A DNA stretch of 64,000 nt, from contig NC_058158.1 of the NCBI RefSeq assembly GCF_020080835.1, forward strand, positions 36,288,305 through 36,352,304, written 5' to 3'. Shown here piece by piece: positions 49,708 through 60,428 of this stretch (position 1 is its first letter; every line of letters begins with the position of its first letter). The notes beneath the pieces were generated by a model. It did no database searches. It was not told the origin of the DNA and saw only the letters and a program-made list of their open reading frames with translations. Position numbers and translations under genes: made by a program. Origin of the DNA: Cotesia glomerata. Its lineage: Eukaryota > Arthropoda > Insecta > Hymenoptera > Braconidae.

Positions 49708-51818
49708 TAGGGTGATTCAAAAAAAAAGAATATTTTTTTTTTCGTTTGGTACTCTGAAAAATAGGTTCCTAGACACCTCTAATAAAGCCTCTCCAAGCAT
49801 GAGTTCTTAATTGTAACGGGAAGGTCCTCCTTCTTACAGTTTTCTATTTTTTCTTATTATCAGATAGAAAAATTTATATCTCGCTTCCAACTACTTGAAA
49901 AAATATCTTGTTCCTTAGATTTTGTAGGAAATTGAATGCTCTACAAAAAAGGTCTCTTACGATTTTTTCGTAAACCCAACCGTTTAAAAGATATTAACGG
50001 TTAAAGTTTGATTATTTTTGGGAAAATTTTTTATTTCTTATGAATTTTATAACTCAATGAAAAAAAATCATTATGAATGATGAAACTCATAGTTTTGTAG
50101 GAAATTTACTGCTCTATAAAAATGGTCTCTTATGATTTTTCGATCAAGTTGAGCGTTTACGAGATATTCATCGTCAAACATCAATGCATATCAATTTTTC
50201 TAGTTTTTGATCAATAATTCGAAAAATTTCAATTTATTCTCTGAGTTTCAAGGAAATTTAGACAAATTTGAGTTTCTATAAATAGAAATATATTATGAAC
50301 TATTTTTTAATTAGTTTTTAGTCTTGGGCATGTTTGATTACATTAAAACAAAAAATTAGTGCATTTTTTTAAATATATAATTCAATTTAGTGTGTTTCAC
50401 ATGTGTTTCACTTTTTTATCGAAGAATTTATTTATTTAATTATCAACTGCCATATAATTTTCAATATTTTCAACATAACGGTACAATTTTACTGTAAATA
50501 ATTTCCTCTATTGCAGTTTGGGTATTTTTTTCGATGTTCTTTGATAACTTGCAATAAGTATTGGAATTGATCTTCATTTTTTGTCAAGCATTGATTATAC
50601 TCACTAACTAATGCAACAGCTCGTTCTGCTGAATCATTAACAACTTTCAATTGGTTAAAGTATTCTTTATTTTCAATGTAACTGTCATTAGTAGGCCACG
50701 ATTCAATATCTTTATCAAGGAAGTCATATGGTAAATCAAAGATTTTAAAGAGATTTAAAGACTTTTTAGAAACAAAGTCACTCAGACTTTTTTTGCGTTA
50801 ATGAATTCAAATCGTTTTTATCAATTATAAATTTTTTAGCTTTAAAATCTGTACCGTTACGAGTATTAGCAGCTCCAACAATATTTTTTTTTACTTCCAA
50901 TGAAACGGTATCGTCAAATAATGATAAAATGGCAAGTTCATCACTTAAATACCATAAATGCAAAATCATTTTTTCACAAGTTGCTGAAGAAATCAATGAA
51001 TTGATATTTTTGTACTCGAATAAATTTTTCAAAAAATTCAAAACAAAAATCCCCTCGAACGAAAATTTTATGTATATTTTGTGAAAAACAATTTAAAAAT
51101 ACGCACTGAACAAATTTCATAATAATAAATGACAACGCGATTAAGATTTTAAATTATTAAAGATAAAATTAAAAAAAAATATTATTAGAATAAAAACTTT
51201 CAAATGAATTTTTGAACAGAAAACATCTATAGGAGTTGCTTTTATAATAAAAACTCAAATTTGTCTAAATTTCCTTGAAACTCAGAGAATAAATTGAAAT
51301 TTTTCGAATTATTGATCAAAAACTAGAAAAATTGATATGCATTGATGTTTGACGATGAATATCTCGTAAACGCTCAACTTGATCGAAAAATCATAAGAGA
51401 CCATTTTTATAGAGCAGTAAATTTCCTACAAAACTATGAGTTTCATCATTCATAATTATTTTTTTTCATTGAGTTATAAAATTCATAAGAAGTAAAAAAT
51501 TTTCCCAAAAATAATCAAACTTTAACCGTTAATATCTCTTAAACGGTTGGGTTTACGAAAAAATCGTAAGAGACCTTTTTTGTAGAGCATTCAATTTCCT
51601 ACAAAATCTAAGGAACAAGATATTTTTTCAAGTAGTTGGAAGCGAGATATAAATTTTTCTATCTGATAATAAGAAAAAATAGAAAACTGTAAGAAGGAGG
51701 ACTTTCCCGTTACAATTAAGAACTCATGCTTGGAGAGGCTTTCTTAGAGGTGTCTAGGAACCTATTTTTCAGAGTACCAAACGAAAAAAAAAATATTCTT
51801 TTTTTTTGAATCACCCTA
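49708..51818. mobile_element. 2.1 kb long-TIR transposon, TAGGGTG tips, perfect 8-bp target duplication
   Basis: TAGGGTGATTCAAAAAAAA at the left and its inverse TTTTTTTTGAATCACCCTA at the right. TTGAATAC is present on both sides (49700-49707 and 51819-51826), an exact 8-bp duplication. The arms are about 590 bp each and nearly identical. A unique core of about 950 bp (50290-51245) carries a minus-strand protein relic. Tip sequence and 8-bp duplication fit hAT- or P-like DNA transposons. It lies between AGK and the convergent CD36-type gene. Shares its first 30-odd bases in pattern with 56996-59248. Confidence 0.88.
50489..51041 (-). pseudogene. C-terminal part of a transposon protein, one frameshift
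   Basis: On the minus strand a frame opens at 51041 with LHLWYLSDELAILSLFDD and breaks near 50790 in an A-run. The protein continues in another frame with NLFKIFDLPYDFLDKD, then VVNDSAERAVALVSEYNQ and YLLQVIKEHRKKYP, to a stop at 50491-50489. This pattern (LWYLS.E...L..FD, VVND.AER.V.L...N, LLQVV..HR) is familiar to me from many unnamed proteins multiplied in arthropod genomes, but I know no name for the family. AER.V and its acidic residues could belong to a transposase C-terminus; that is a guess. Core of the 49708-51818 element. Confidence 0.55.
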
Positions 51819-51913
51819 TTGAATACTCAACATTTAAAACTTACAATTTATCCTAAAAAATATGATTAATCATTTCTCTTTTACTTAAAACTATCTGAAA
51901 AATTAAAATATAT

Positions 51914-53415
51914 TCATGAATTAATCGTCGAAGAATTGACATCTGTTTTTGGAATCAGCCGTTGATTGTCGTCTGAATTTCTGAACTTTTTGAGATAAAC
52001 TCCAATTCCCACGAACATTAATAAAATTCCAATGCATGCGATTCCGTAAAAAGTTACGTGACCCAACAATGGAAGAGTTGCAATGAACTTTACTTGTCTC
52101 GCATAATTAGCTGTCAAATTAGCCTCTTGCTTAAACCACAAAATTGGCATATAAATTCGTGGTATATTTGTGTATAATCTGTAATTAGAACGAATAATTA
52201 ATAATTATTAATAAGAAAATTTATCAAATAAAAGATAAATCATGACACTGAAGTTTACAGACATTAGAAGTGTTTTTTTTTTTAATTTTACAGCAATCAA
52301 ATTTTTATGAAAAAAAAGTTTAATAAAAAAATTCCACATGTGAAAATAAAAAAAAAATTATTATAAAAATGAAAATTATTTTTTTTTTTTTTTAAATTTG
52401 TTTTCAAGTCGCATAAACTACTAAGGTCATGAGCGACTACGGTAGGGGGTAAACTTTTTGAGATTGGAACTCGTTTTTATTTTTTGGGCTGAGCAGAATA
52501 ATACACTTAAATATTGAAAATATTCATTGGTGTACGCCGGACTCGAACCCGGTCCAATGCTTTGGTAAGCAAGGGCCGGATCCGATAAGGCTACTGCGCG
52601 CCTTGAAAATTATTATAAAAATTAAAAAAAAATTGACAGCTGTCAGCTAACTTCAGTATCATGATAAACTGATAAATCTTTATCGACAATCAGACTTACG
52701 ATAAATGTTTTATGGGTTGAATCAACAAATTAAGTTGTAAACGCGCGTTAACTCTTAACGGAACTCCAAAGTTCTAAACAAAGTATTTAATTAGTTACGT
52801 AATTGGATACTTGAGATAAAAAATAAAAATACATACTGGTTCAACAAGCATAGAGAACTCATGTTTGTTTCTCGATGGCGATAAACCGTCGACGGCATCC
52901 AGATAACTCGGATCAGCAAGATAAAAATGCGGTAAACTGATAAACGCTGGAGCGCCAAATTTACACGATGATACATTAAGCGTTCCGCTGGGTTGACACT
53001 CAACATCCTGACAATAGCAAGCGCGTGAGGGTACTTTGGTACCGTTGTCCAGCATCGTCGATGTAGATACATATTTTTTTCCTATCAAGCCTTCATGGTC
53101 TTCTTCCTTGCTAAAATTTAGATTAAGAAGTGTACAGACGTCAGGCGCGAAAATGTTAACTGAAGAATTTTCAGCAACTGTAGGCCATGCATCGCCTAAG
53201 GTGCCATTGATAAACCCGCATTCTTTTTTAAAATTTTTTGATTTATCACTGTAATTCCACTCCTGGAGTATTCCTGTATCCCATAGCCCTGTAGCGCCTG
53301 TCAGCATGTTGAAAGTTCCGTCGTAAGTCTCGGAATTATTTCGCTGTGAATAGAAATAAAAATTATTCATTTATTATTTGAACTTAGAATTATTATGATG
53401 AATTTTTATACTGAG

Positions 53416-53459
<44 letters not shown>

Positions 53460-55905
53460 TAGCAACTTTGCAGTTACTATGTGACTGCCGAGACTTGTGA
53501 ACTATAAATAAATAAAATTTTGCTTTAATAAATAATGACTTTTGTTAAATTGCACTGTATTTTCTTAACTATTGACGTTTTTAAAGATATAAGCTCATCC
53601 CGATGTTATACTTATCAAGAGCTTTCATTTGAGTATCCACATGCATTTTGGTATATTTTTCATATATACATATATATATATAATATATATAAATATATGA
53701 AAAAATGATGTGGGTACTCAAATAAAAGGTCTCGATGAGTATAATGTTGGGATGAGCTTATATCTTTAAAAATATTATTAGTTGACCAGATACAATGTAA
53801 TTTTTTAATTATTGACGTTTTTAAAGATATAAGCTCATCCCGATGTTACATTCATCGAGACCTTTCATTTGAGTACCCACATGTCATTTTTATTTATTTT
53901 ATATATATGGTATTTGTGAAATATGAAAAATTGATGTAGGTACTCAAATGAAAGGTCTCGACGAGTGTAATGTCAAGATGAGCTTATATCTTTAAAAATG
54001 TCAATAGTTCTCAAAATACAAAGTCATTTCTTAATTATGTTCCTAGAGATAGAGCATTTTCGAATGTAGCCTAAATACTTATCATCATAAATTGACTATC
54101 AGTGAGAATGATATGAAATCTTGAAGACACAAATTCAAATCAAGACCTTTGGAATGACACAAAATTTTATTAAAAAAACTGATTTTATCATATGACTATC
54201 CTGGACACAAAATTTTTCTTATTCTCTTAATAATATAGATAATAATAATAATAATAATAAATTATAAAAAATTAAAATTAACTTACGTTGTAAAACCAAC
54301 CGAATTTAGAGAACGGTAAATCCTTAGTGACATTAAGTTTATGAACTAATTCCAATAATTTATCATCGTACCCATCGAATAATAATTCACCTACTGTCTT
54401 GGTAACTGTTCGTGATTCGTTTAATATTTTTAAAACACTATTGACTGCAAGTAGGGCAAAAAGTCCTTTGAACCGTAATTTATATCCTATGGACTAAAAA
54501 AATATTTAATTTTATATTACATTAATGATTAATTCTTAAAGTAATTTATAAAACTTACGGCAGCTACTGGATTTATATTTGTTATTTTATCACTTAAAGA
54601 CCCATTCGATTTAGATGCAATGAAATGCCAGACACGTTTCTGTTGGAATGTTATCGTTTCATTATCATTCCAAACTTGGTTAATTTTATAATCAACTTCG
54701 CTGTAAATTTAATTTAATTTAATTAGCAATCTACGTTTTGCGGAAATTAAATGATAATTAAAGTATCAGAAGTCTGATAATTTTTGTTTTTTTTTTTTTT
54801 TTTTTTTTTTAATTACGTATATCAGGAAATAAATTGAAAATTACCTAAAGACATAAGGACCCATTTCATTGAAGTGGGGTTTTACTTTTGAATATACCGA
54901 AAAATCTTGGGGGTTTGTCCAATTAAACAGATAAACTTCTAAGTACATAGGTATAGGTGTTTCTTTCCACATGGTATATTTTTCTGATGTTTGTGTCAAA
55001 GACAGTTCCTGTTTAAATAAAAAACATTAATTTTTAATAACTACAAATAATTATTCATTATTAAAGTTGATCAGCGCTTACTTTTACAATTATTTTATTA
55101 ATAATAGACTCCCATAAAACACCAACAGTTATCCCCGCGCAAATGGAAACAATAGCAACTCCAAAAATAATTCCGAGTTTAATTTTTGATGGGGCCATTT
55201 TTTTCGGCTGTGGTCTGTGAAAAAAAACTTAATTAATTAAATATGTATAGTTATGAAATTGAATTTCAGTAATTTCTTCATTTATTCAACTGAATTTTTA
55301 TTTTGTTTAAAAAGTAAACACGATATTGAAATTAGCAGACACTTTACAATTTTTTAATTTTTTTTAATAATAAACTAAGTCTCGAAAATTATTTCTAAAA
55401 AATTGCACTTATAGTTTTTTAGAGCTTCTAAAGATGGAATTTTTTAAATAAATGTTTCTTGCTATAATTTATTAGTTAAAAAATTTCTAAAAATTGTCTG
55501 ATGACTCTTAATTTCATGAAAATCAATTCAGCAGATATTATTTATAAAACTTTAATTATTTTTACAACAAATTAATTATCGCAAAAAAAAAATTAGAAAA
55601 AAAATTTACATGTAGAAATTAAAAAAGGAATTTTTTAAAAATGATTTTTCGGAAAAAATTCGGTTGTTAAAAAAAATTAAAGAATTGTCAAGTGACTGCT
55701 AACTTTAATTTCATCTCAATTTCAGTATTATAGCAAACACCGTCATTATTTTTCGTCAAAAAAAATTAGAACTTGACAAAAAAATTTTTTTCAATTAGTT
55801 AAAAATAAAAATAAACAATAAAATATTTATTAATAGTAAATTAATTTCTTACAATAAAGGTGACGACTCATTTTCTAACCTCACTGAAATAGATTCAGTG
55901 GACAT
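51914..55905 (-). CDS. CD36-family scavenger receptor, LIMP2/SCARB-like, eight exons
   Basis: Minus-strand exons: 55905-55853, 55214-55082, 55008-54845, 54700-54559, 54493-54287, 53343-52837, 52773-52700, 52178-51914. Phases close to 514 aa. Two membrane segments frame a large luminal domain: residues about 31-53 (GIIFGVAIVSICAGITVGVLW) and a C-terminal YGIACIGILLMFVGIGVYL. CD36 hallmarks are PIPMYLEVYLFNWTNPQDF, GPYVF, the cysteines in ECGF, DVCTL, RACYC and VECQP, and LPHFYLADPSYLDAV. N-glycosylation sequons are common. The short C-tail has DNQRLI and the N-tail ESSPLL, both fitting the acidic dileucine pattern used for lysosomal sorting, as in LIMP-2. Insect relatives carry lipids, pheromones or apoptotic debris; the exact subgroup is not settled. 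Confidence 0.9.
52237..52673. repeat. hairpin repeat with internal tRNA-like insert
   Basis: ATGACACTGAAGTTTACAGA at the left is mirrored by CAGCTAACTTCAGTATCATG at the right, in intron 7 of the CD36-type gene. Inner arms are A/T runs. A tRNA-like stretch (52530-52605) sits in the right half. Confidence 0.6.
52530..52605 (-). repeat. tRNA-like sequence (probable SINE piece)
   Basis: On the minus strand GGGTTCGAGTCCGGCG gives a good B box and T-arm, preceded by GCGCAGTAGCCTTATCGGAT, which has an A-box-like start. The acceptor ends do not pair over seven bases and the anticodon arm is poor, so it is more likely tRNA-derived than a working gene. Confidence 0.45.
53418..53458. repeat. (AAT)n microsatellite
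   Basis: About 13 units in intron 5 of the CD36-type gene. Confidence 0.95.
53569..54007. repeat. two neighbouring copies of a 200-bp hairpin repeat
   Basis: Copy 1 (53569-53781) and copy 2 (53809-54007) each begin ATTGACGTTTTTAAAGATAT then AAGCTCATCCCGATGTTA. Each folds back through TCATTTGAGTACCCACATG and its inverse around an AT-rich centre and ends with the inverse start. Both lie in one intron of the CD36-type gene, in the same orientation as far as a palindrome allows. Confidence 0.85.
55315..55735. repeat. hairpin repeat of the AGCAGACAC type
   Basis: GATATTGAAATTAGCAGACA at about 55323 is mirrored by AGTGACTGCTAACTTTAATT at about 55689. An inner copy of CAGCAGATATTATTTATAAA lies at about 55530. 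In intron 1 of the CD36-type gene. Confidence 0.6.
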
Positions 55906-56356
55906 ATTTACAATAAACAAAGTTTAAACAATGTAAGTATTCAAAAAAATTTCCATAACAATGAACTCAAAAATTTATAAAAATCATCAACACTTTATTC
56001 ATTAACATAATCATCTATTTAGCTCCATTTTTTAAGATAAGACTCCAACCGTCTACGCACACACATTGTCAGAATATAGGCATAGTATATGTATGTATAC
56101 AAACATTACACGTAATTACACTTCAATTTTTATTCTTTTTATCACTCTAAATTATCAACCAATAAAAACACTTCTTTTTTCAGAATTTATTCAAGGAATT
56201 ATCTCCAAATTACATTATATATATATTATTCATCTAAAATTTAATAGATATATATGCTGAGTATTGAAGATATAAATGACCTAGTGCAATTTGACCTAAT
56301 TAGCAAAAATATTTGAGCTGAAATTGATAGTAAATATTTGTCGTAATTTAATGACA

Positions 56357-56383
56357 TGACCTTGACTTTTTTTTTTATACGTC

Positions 56384-56417
<34 letters not shown>

Positions 56418-56447
56418 GACGTATAAAAAAAATCCAAGGTCAAGGTG
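56357..56447. repeat. hairpin with (TA)n loop
   Basis: GACCTTGACTTTTTTTTTTA and ATACGTCATTATA pair with TATAATGACGTAT and the CCAAGGTCAAGG side. The centre is a run of about 13 TA units. Confidence 0.75.
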
Positions 56448-56456
56448 AAAAGTCAA

Positions 56457-56458
<2 letters not shown>

Positions 56459-56541
<83 letters not shown>
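56459..56541. repeat. (TA)n microsatellite
   Basis: About 41 TA units. The element starting at 56542 is inserted at its end and the duplication TATATATA cannot be told from the array itself. Confidence 0.97.
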
Positions 56542-56544
<3 letters not shown>

Positions 56545-56986
56545 GGTGTCCCAAAAGTCACGGACACCATTGTAGCATCTGATGAGAAAAATAATTCTGA
56601 GACGAAAAGTCCTTAGCCATTTTTCAATTAACCGCATAGATAATTAATTATCAATTAAAAATAACGTCTCTTTATTTGTTAGAGAGAGAACGCCAGTGTC
56701 CAGTAAAGTATATGCCAAACAAAGACACAACTAACTGTATGACTTACTAGTTTCTATAGCTACGTAGTCACACATATTTACTTACACATTCACACGTGCA
56801 AGCGTCTTCGTTGGAACGCACTTGACTTGACACTAGTGCTCTCTCTCTAACGCATAAAAGGACGATATTTTAATTAATAATTAATTATCTATCCGTCTGA
56901 TTAAAAAATGGCTAAGGACTTTTCGTCTCAGAATTATTTTGTTTATCAGATGCTACAATGGCGTCCGTTACTTCTGGGACACTCTG
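56542..56986. mobile_element. 445-bp inverted-repeat element with CACGGTGTCCCA / CAGAGTGTCCCA tips
   Basis: CACGGTGTCCCAAAAGTCAC at the left and, inverted, CAGAGTGTCCCAGAAGTAAC at the right. Arms continue with GCCATTGTAGCATCTGAT and AATGGCTAAGGACTTTTCG-type words. TATATATA stands on both sides, consistent with an 8-bp duplication but inside a TA array. The centre contains two inverted AGAGAGAG stretches. No frame. Confidence 0.82.
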
Positions 56987-56995
56987 TATATATAT

Positions 56996-59245
56996 TAGGG
57001 TGTGCCAAAAAAAGACGATATTTTTTTTTTTTTCACTCTTAGCCCAAAATATGATAGGATATGTCTAAACAAAAATTCTGTCAAAAGGCCATCTCTTAAT
57101 TTCAATTTTAAGAGCTCCTTCATCGAACTTTAAGTTTTCCCATATAAATAACATGGAAAGTACGGTCTTAAACAGTATTTTACCCTGCAAGCTGTGAAGA
57201 AAATTTTTTTTGATAAAATGAATGATTGGAACTTTTTAAGCATTAAATTTCTAAGAAAAAATTTCATTGAGTCATAAATCAATCGTCATTATTTAAGTTT
57301 TTACGGATCTTTGAAATTTGAATTTTTTGAAAATTTTACGTTTTTTGCATTTAACAGCCAAACTATTGGAGATAGAAAAAAAAATTAAATGGCAATTTTG
57401 TAGTTCGTTTGATGCTCTATAACAAAGTTCTTAACAATTTTTTTGTATAATCAATAACAAAAAAGCTACAGACCTACAAAGTTTTGTTTTTATTATTTTT
57501 CACTTTTTTCAATTGAACTGTCGATGATATAGAACAAAAAATTTAGTATAAATTTTTTAGTATATCAAATTTGCAACAAAATTGTATAGGTGAGATTTTT
57601 CGTATTATTGATGGTTAAAAGTTACAGGCTCAACAAATTCTATTTTTATGATTTTTCATCTATATCATGTAGTATATCAATAATATATATAAAAAATTAA
57701 TAAGAAATATAAAGTACATTCAATTTTTACAAATTTATGCTTGGTAAACTTTATATACTGTCTGCAGTTCCTAGATCAAAAATTGTTTACTAAAATCCAG
57801 TAAGAATCAGAAGAACTACAATAAGAATTTGTGAAATAGAACCCTCCTTCAAGTTGTTTACTATGACTAGATTATTATAATTATGGTTTATGATGAAATA
57901 TACACGATTAGATTAAATAATGATGATAATAAATTTATAATTACTTTGCAAATAAAACAGATAAAAAAGTTTTTTATAGTTTTGATTATATATTTAGACT
58001 CTAAAGAAATATGTTTCCTTTTCAATATCAATTAATCGCAATTTAACCCAGAAAAATTATTACACAAAAATAAATTCTCAATATTTTATGTTTATGTTTC
58101 TATAAATATTAATATTTGCATTGAACTATGTGTTTTCTATAAAAATGAAGTTGTTATTGCTGCCAATATTCAAATTTAAATTCAAATTATCCTAAGGAAT
58201 TCGCATTTATCGCCCTCTAAGCATTTATTGTTTTACCGCTTAATTGATAAATTTTCCCCGGGAGAACGCCAATTAGTGAATTCTATTGTCTTTCGTTTTA
58301 ATTAGTCTTCAATTGAGGTTGGTTTTTTAAGAGTTATTTATGTAATAACAACAATTATACTTTTTGGAAAAAAAACAATGTCTAGTAAAACTAATCAAAG
58401 AAAATACATCAACTTAGTTGGCTTCGAATCGAAAAATTTAAATAATTTAAAATTACCGATGAATCGTGACTTTTTATGTTTGTTTTTCTACAAACATAGA
58501 ACAGAAAAACGAATTATCCGCGAAAGTGCTAAACTTGTTCTTTTTGAGGTTAGTAAGGTGTGGAATAAGTTTTCATTGCCTGCAAACAACTCACATAATA
58601 CAATCGTAAAAATTGAAAAATTGTACAAAGATTGGCAAATAACTCAAGTGAAGATCTCACCTATACAATTTTGTTGCAAATTTGATATACTAAAAAATTT
58701 ATACTAAATTTTTTGTTCTATATCATCGATAGTTCAATTGAAAAAAGTGAAAAATAATAAAAACAAAACTTTGTAGGTCTGTAGCTTTTTTGTTATTGAT
58801 TATACAAAAAAATTGTTAAGAACTTTGTTATAGAGCATCAAACGAACTACAAAATTGCCATTTAATTTTTTTTCTATCTCCAATAGTTTGGCTGTTAAAT
58901 GCAAAAACGTAAAATTTTCAAAAATTCAAATTTCAAAGATCCGTAAAAACTTAAATAATGACGATTGATTTATGACTCAATGAAATTTTTCTCAGAAATT
59001 TAATGCTTAAAAAGGTCCAATCATTCATTTTATCAAAAAAAAATTTTCTTCACAGCTTGCAGGGTAAAATACTGTTTAAGACCGTACTTTCCATGTTATT
59101 TATATGGGAAAACTTAAAGTTCGATGAAGGAGCTCTTAAAATTGAAATTAAGAGATGGCCTTTTGACAGAATTTTTGTTTAGACATATCCTATCATATTT
59201 TGGGCTAAGAGTGAAAAAAAAAATATCGTCTTTTTTTGGCACACC

Positions 59246-59248
<3 letters not shown>
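56996..59248. mobile_element. 2.25 kb long-TIR transposon, TAGGGTG tips, 8-bp TA duplication
   Basis: TAGGGTGTGCCAAAAAAAGA at the left, inverse TTTTTTTGGCACACCCTA at the right. ATATATAT on both sides could be an 8-bp duplication but the site is a TA array. Arms of about 620 bp are almost identical, including CTTTAAGTTTTCCCATATAA. The unique core of about 1 kb (57620-58650) holds a short plus-strand frame. Sister family of 49708-51818 by tips, layout, arm length and cargo, although the arm interiors differ. Confidence 0.85.
58378..58650 (+). pseudogene. N-terminal part of a transposon protein, cut off by the right arm
   Basis: ATG at 58378 opens MSSKTNQRKYINLVGFESKN, then LPMNRDFLCLFFYKHRTEKR, IIRESAKLVLFEVSKVWNKF, and KIEKLYKDW. 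The frame runs on into the inverted arm and stops at 58707, so the last 20 residues are arm sequence. The pattern (L....LCLFF..H...K..IRESA......V..FW.KA.IP, then KIEKL...W) recalls the N-terminus of the same unnamed arthropod protein group whose C-terminus is in 49708-51818. Recognition is from memory and unverified. Confidence 0.45.

Positions 59249-59328
<80 letters not shown>
59249..59328. repeat. (TA)n microsatellite
   Basis: About 40 TA units directly between the long-TIR transposon and the candidate LTR start. Confidence 0.97.
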
Positions 59329-59331
<3 letters not shown>

Positions 59332-59837
59332 GACATGGGAAAAATTCCCCATGTCAAAAGACTTAGTTTGGCTATTTGTTTTATTTTATTTTTCTCTATC
59401 AATGAGTGTGAATATTGTAGAGAGTATGTTAGAGTGAGAGCGAAAATCAGTTGAGCGATCAGACGAACCCGCGAATCTTCACGGAGCCATCAACGACCGA
59501 AGTGACATCTGGAGGAGGACCCCGGCGAGAGCGAAGCAAAATTTGAAACCGATGAATGACGACGGCGGTTGATCAACGGCAGCAGAGCAAGGCACCATCT
59601 GGGGGCCGTAAGCCGAACCGAGTGACATATCGACCAATCATCGATCGCAACGGAGTACTGGACGCATCCCGTAATACAACGGCTGGCTAGAAGAAGCCGT
59701 GAGCTGATTGGATGCGAATTTTTTGAACTAACGGAAAACTAAAGAACATATGTTGCCGAGGAGGCAGCCATAATTGATGGATTCTGATCTGGACGCCGTG
59801 CCTGTTAGTCGCAAAAATTCTGATACGCGCATAATAG

Positions 59838-59961
59838 TACATTAAGATACGAGTGGCTTAAATGAGTGATTATGACACGGCGTGAAGTTAGCGCACGAGC
59901 GAAGCGAGTGCGCTAACACACCGTGAATCATCGCTCATTTAAGCCACGAGTATCTTACACT
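59838..59961. repeat. hairpin at the left end of the Crypton-like element
   Basis: AGATACGAGTGGCTTAAATG pairs with CATTTAAGCCACGAGTATCT, and GTTAGCGCAC with GTGCGCTAAC, around GAGCGAAGCGAG. It resembles the recognition hairpins near ends of some mobile elements. Confidence 0.8.
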
Positions 59962-60217
59962 ATTTTGTAGCACCAGTGTCCTAAATTCGTCTTCAGTTTT
60001 ATTCAAATTTAAATATAAAAATTAATTAAGGAAAAGCAAAAATAGTATATCATGCATAGCAGGACCGCAAGCATTCCAAATAAATAAAATTTAGAATGCT
60101 AAAATAAATAATTGCTTATTAAAAATAGTATAATAGTATAATCTAATTGTAGTAATCGACAACGTCGCACAAGTTGCACATACTATTTTTTATTACAAAT
60201 CCGGCGATATATGTGGG

Positions 60218-60283
60218 CCCAAAATCGGGGTCCAGGGGCAGAGCCCCGGCGGGGAGTTGGGGGGCGGAGCCCCCCCAGTCCCA
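60218..60283. repeat. GC-rich palindromic patch in the Crypton-like element
   Basis: A GC-rich block built from CAGAGCCCC, GGCGGGGAG and GGGCGGAGCCCCCC. It stands out sharply in AT-rich DNA and lies about 150 bp past the recombinase stop codon. Confidence 0.7.
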
Positions 60284-60428
60284 AAAAACAAATGAAAAGT
60301 TAAAAAAAAAATAAACAAATATATATCAAATAATAAATCCAAAGTGATTAATATTAATTAACAAAAAATAAATTCACACATTGAAACAATCAATACATAA
60401 AATTAAATAACATTAAATTAACGAATAT

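Noticed and set aside
52791..53254. Additional frames overlapping CD36 exon 6 on both strands
   Set aside because: They are shadows of the real exon, which carries the conserved cysteines and joins in phase.
56385..56637. Tyr-Ile repeat proteins from (TA)n tracts, also at 59205-59454
   Set aside because: Pure microsatellite translation on both strands.
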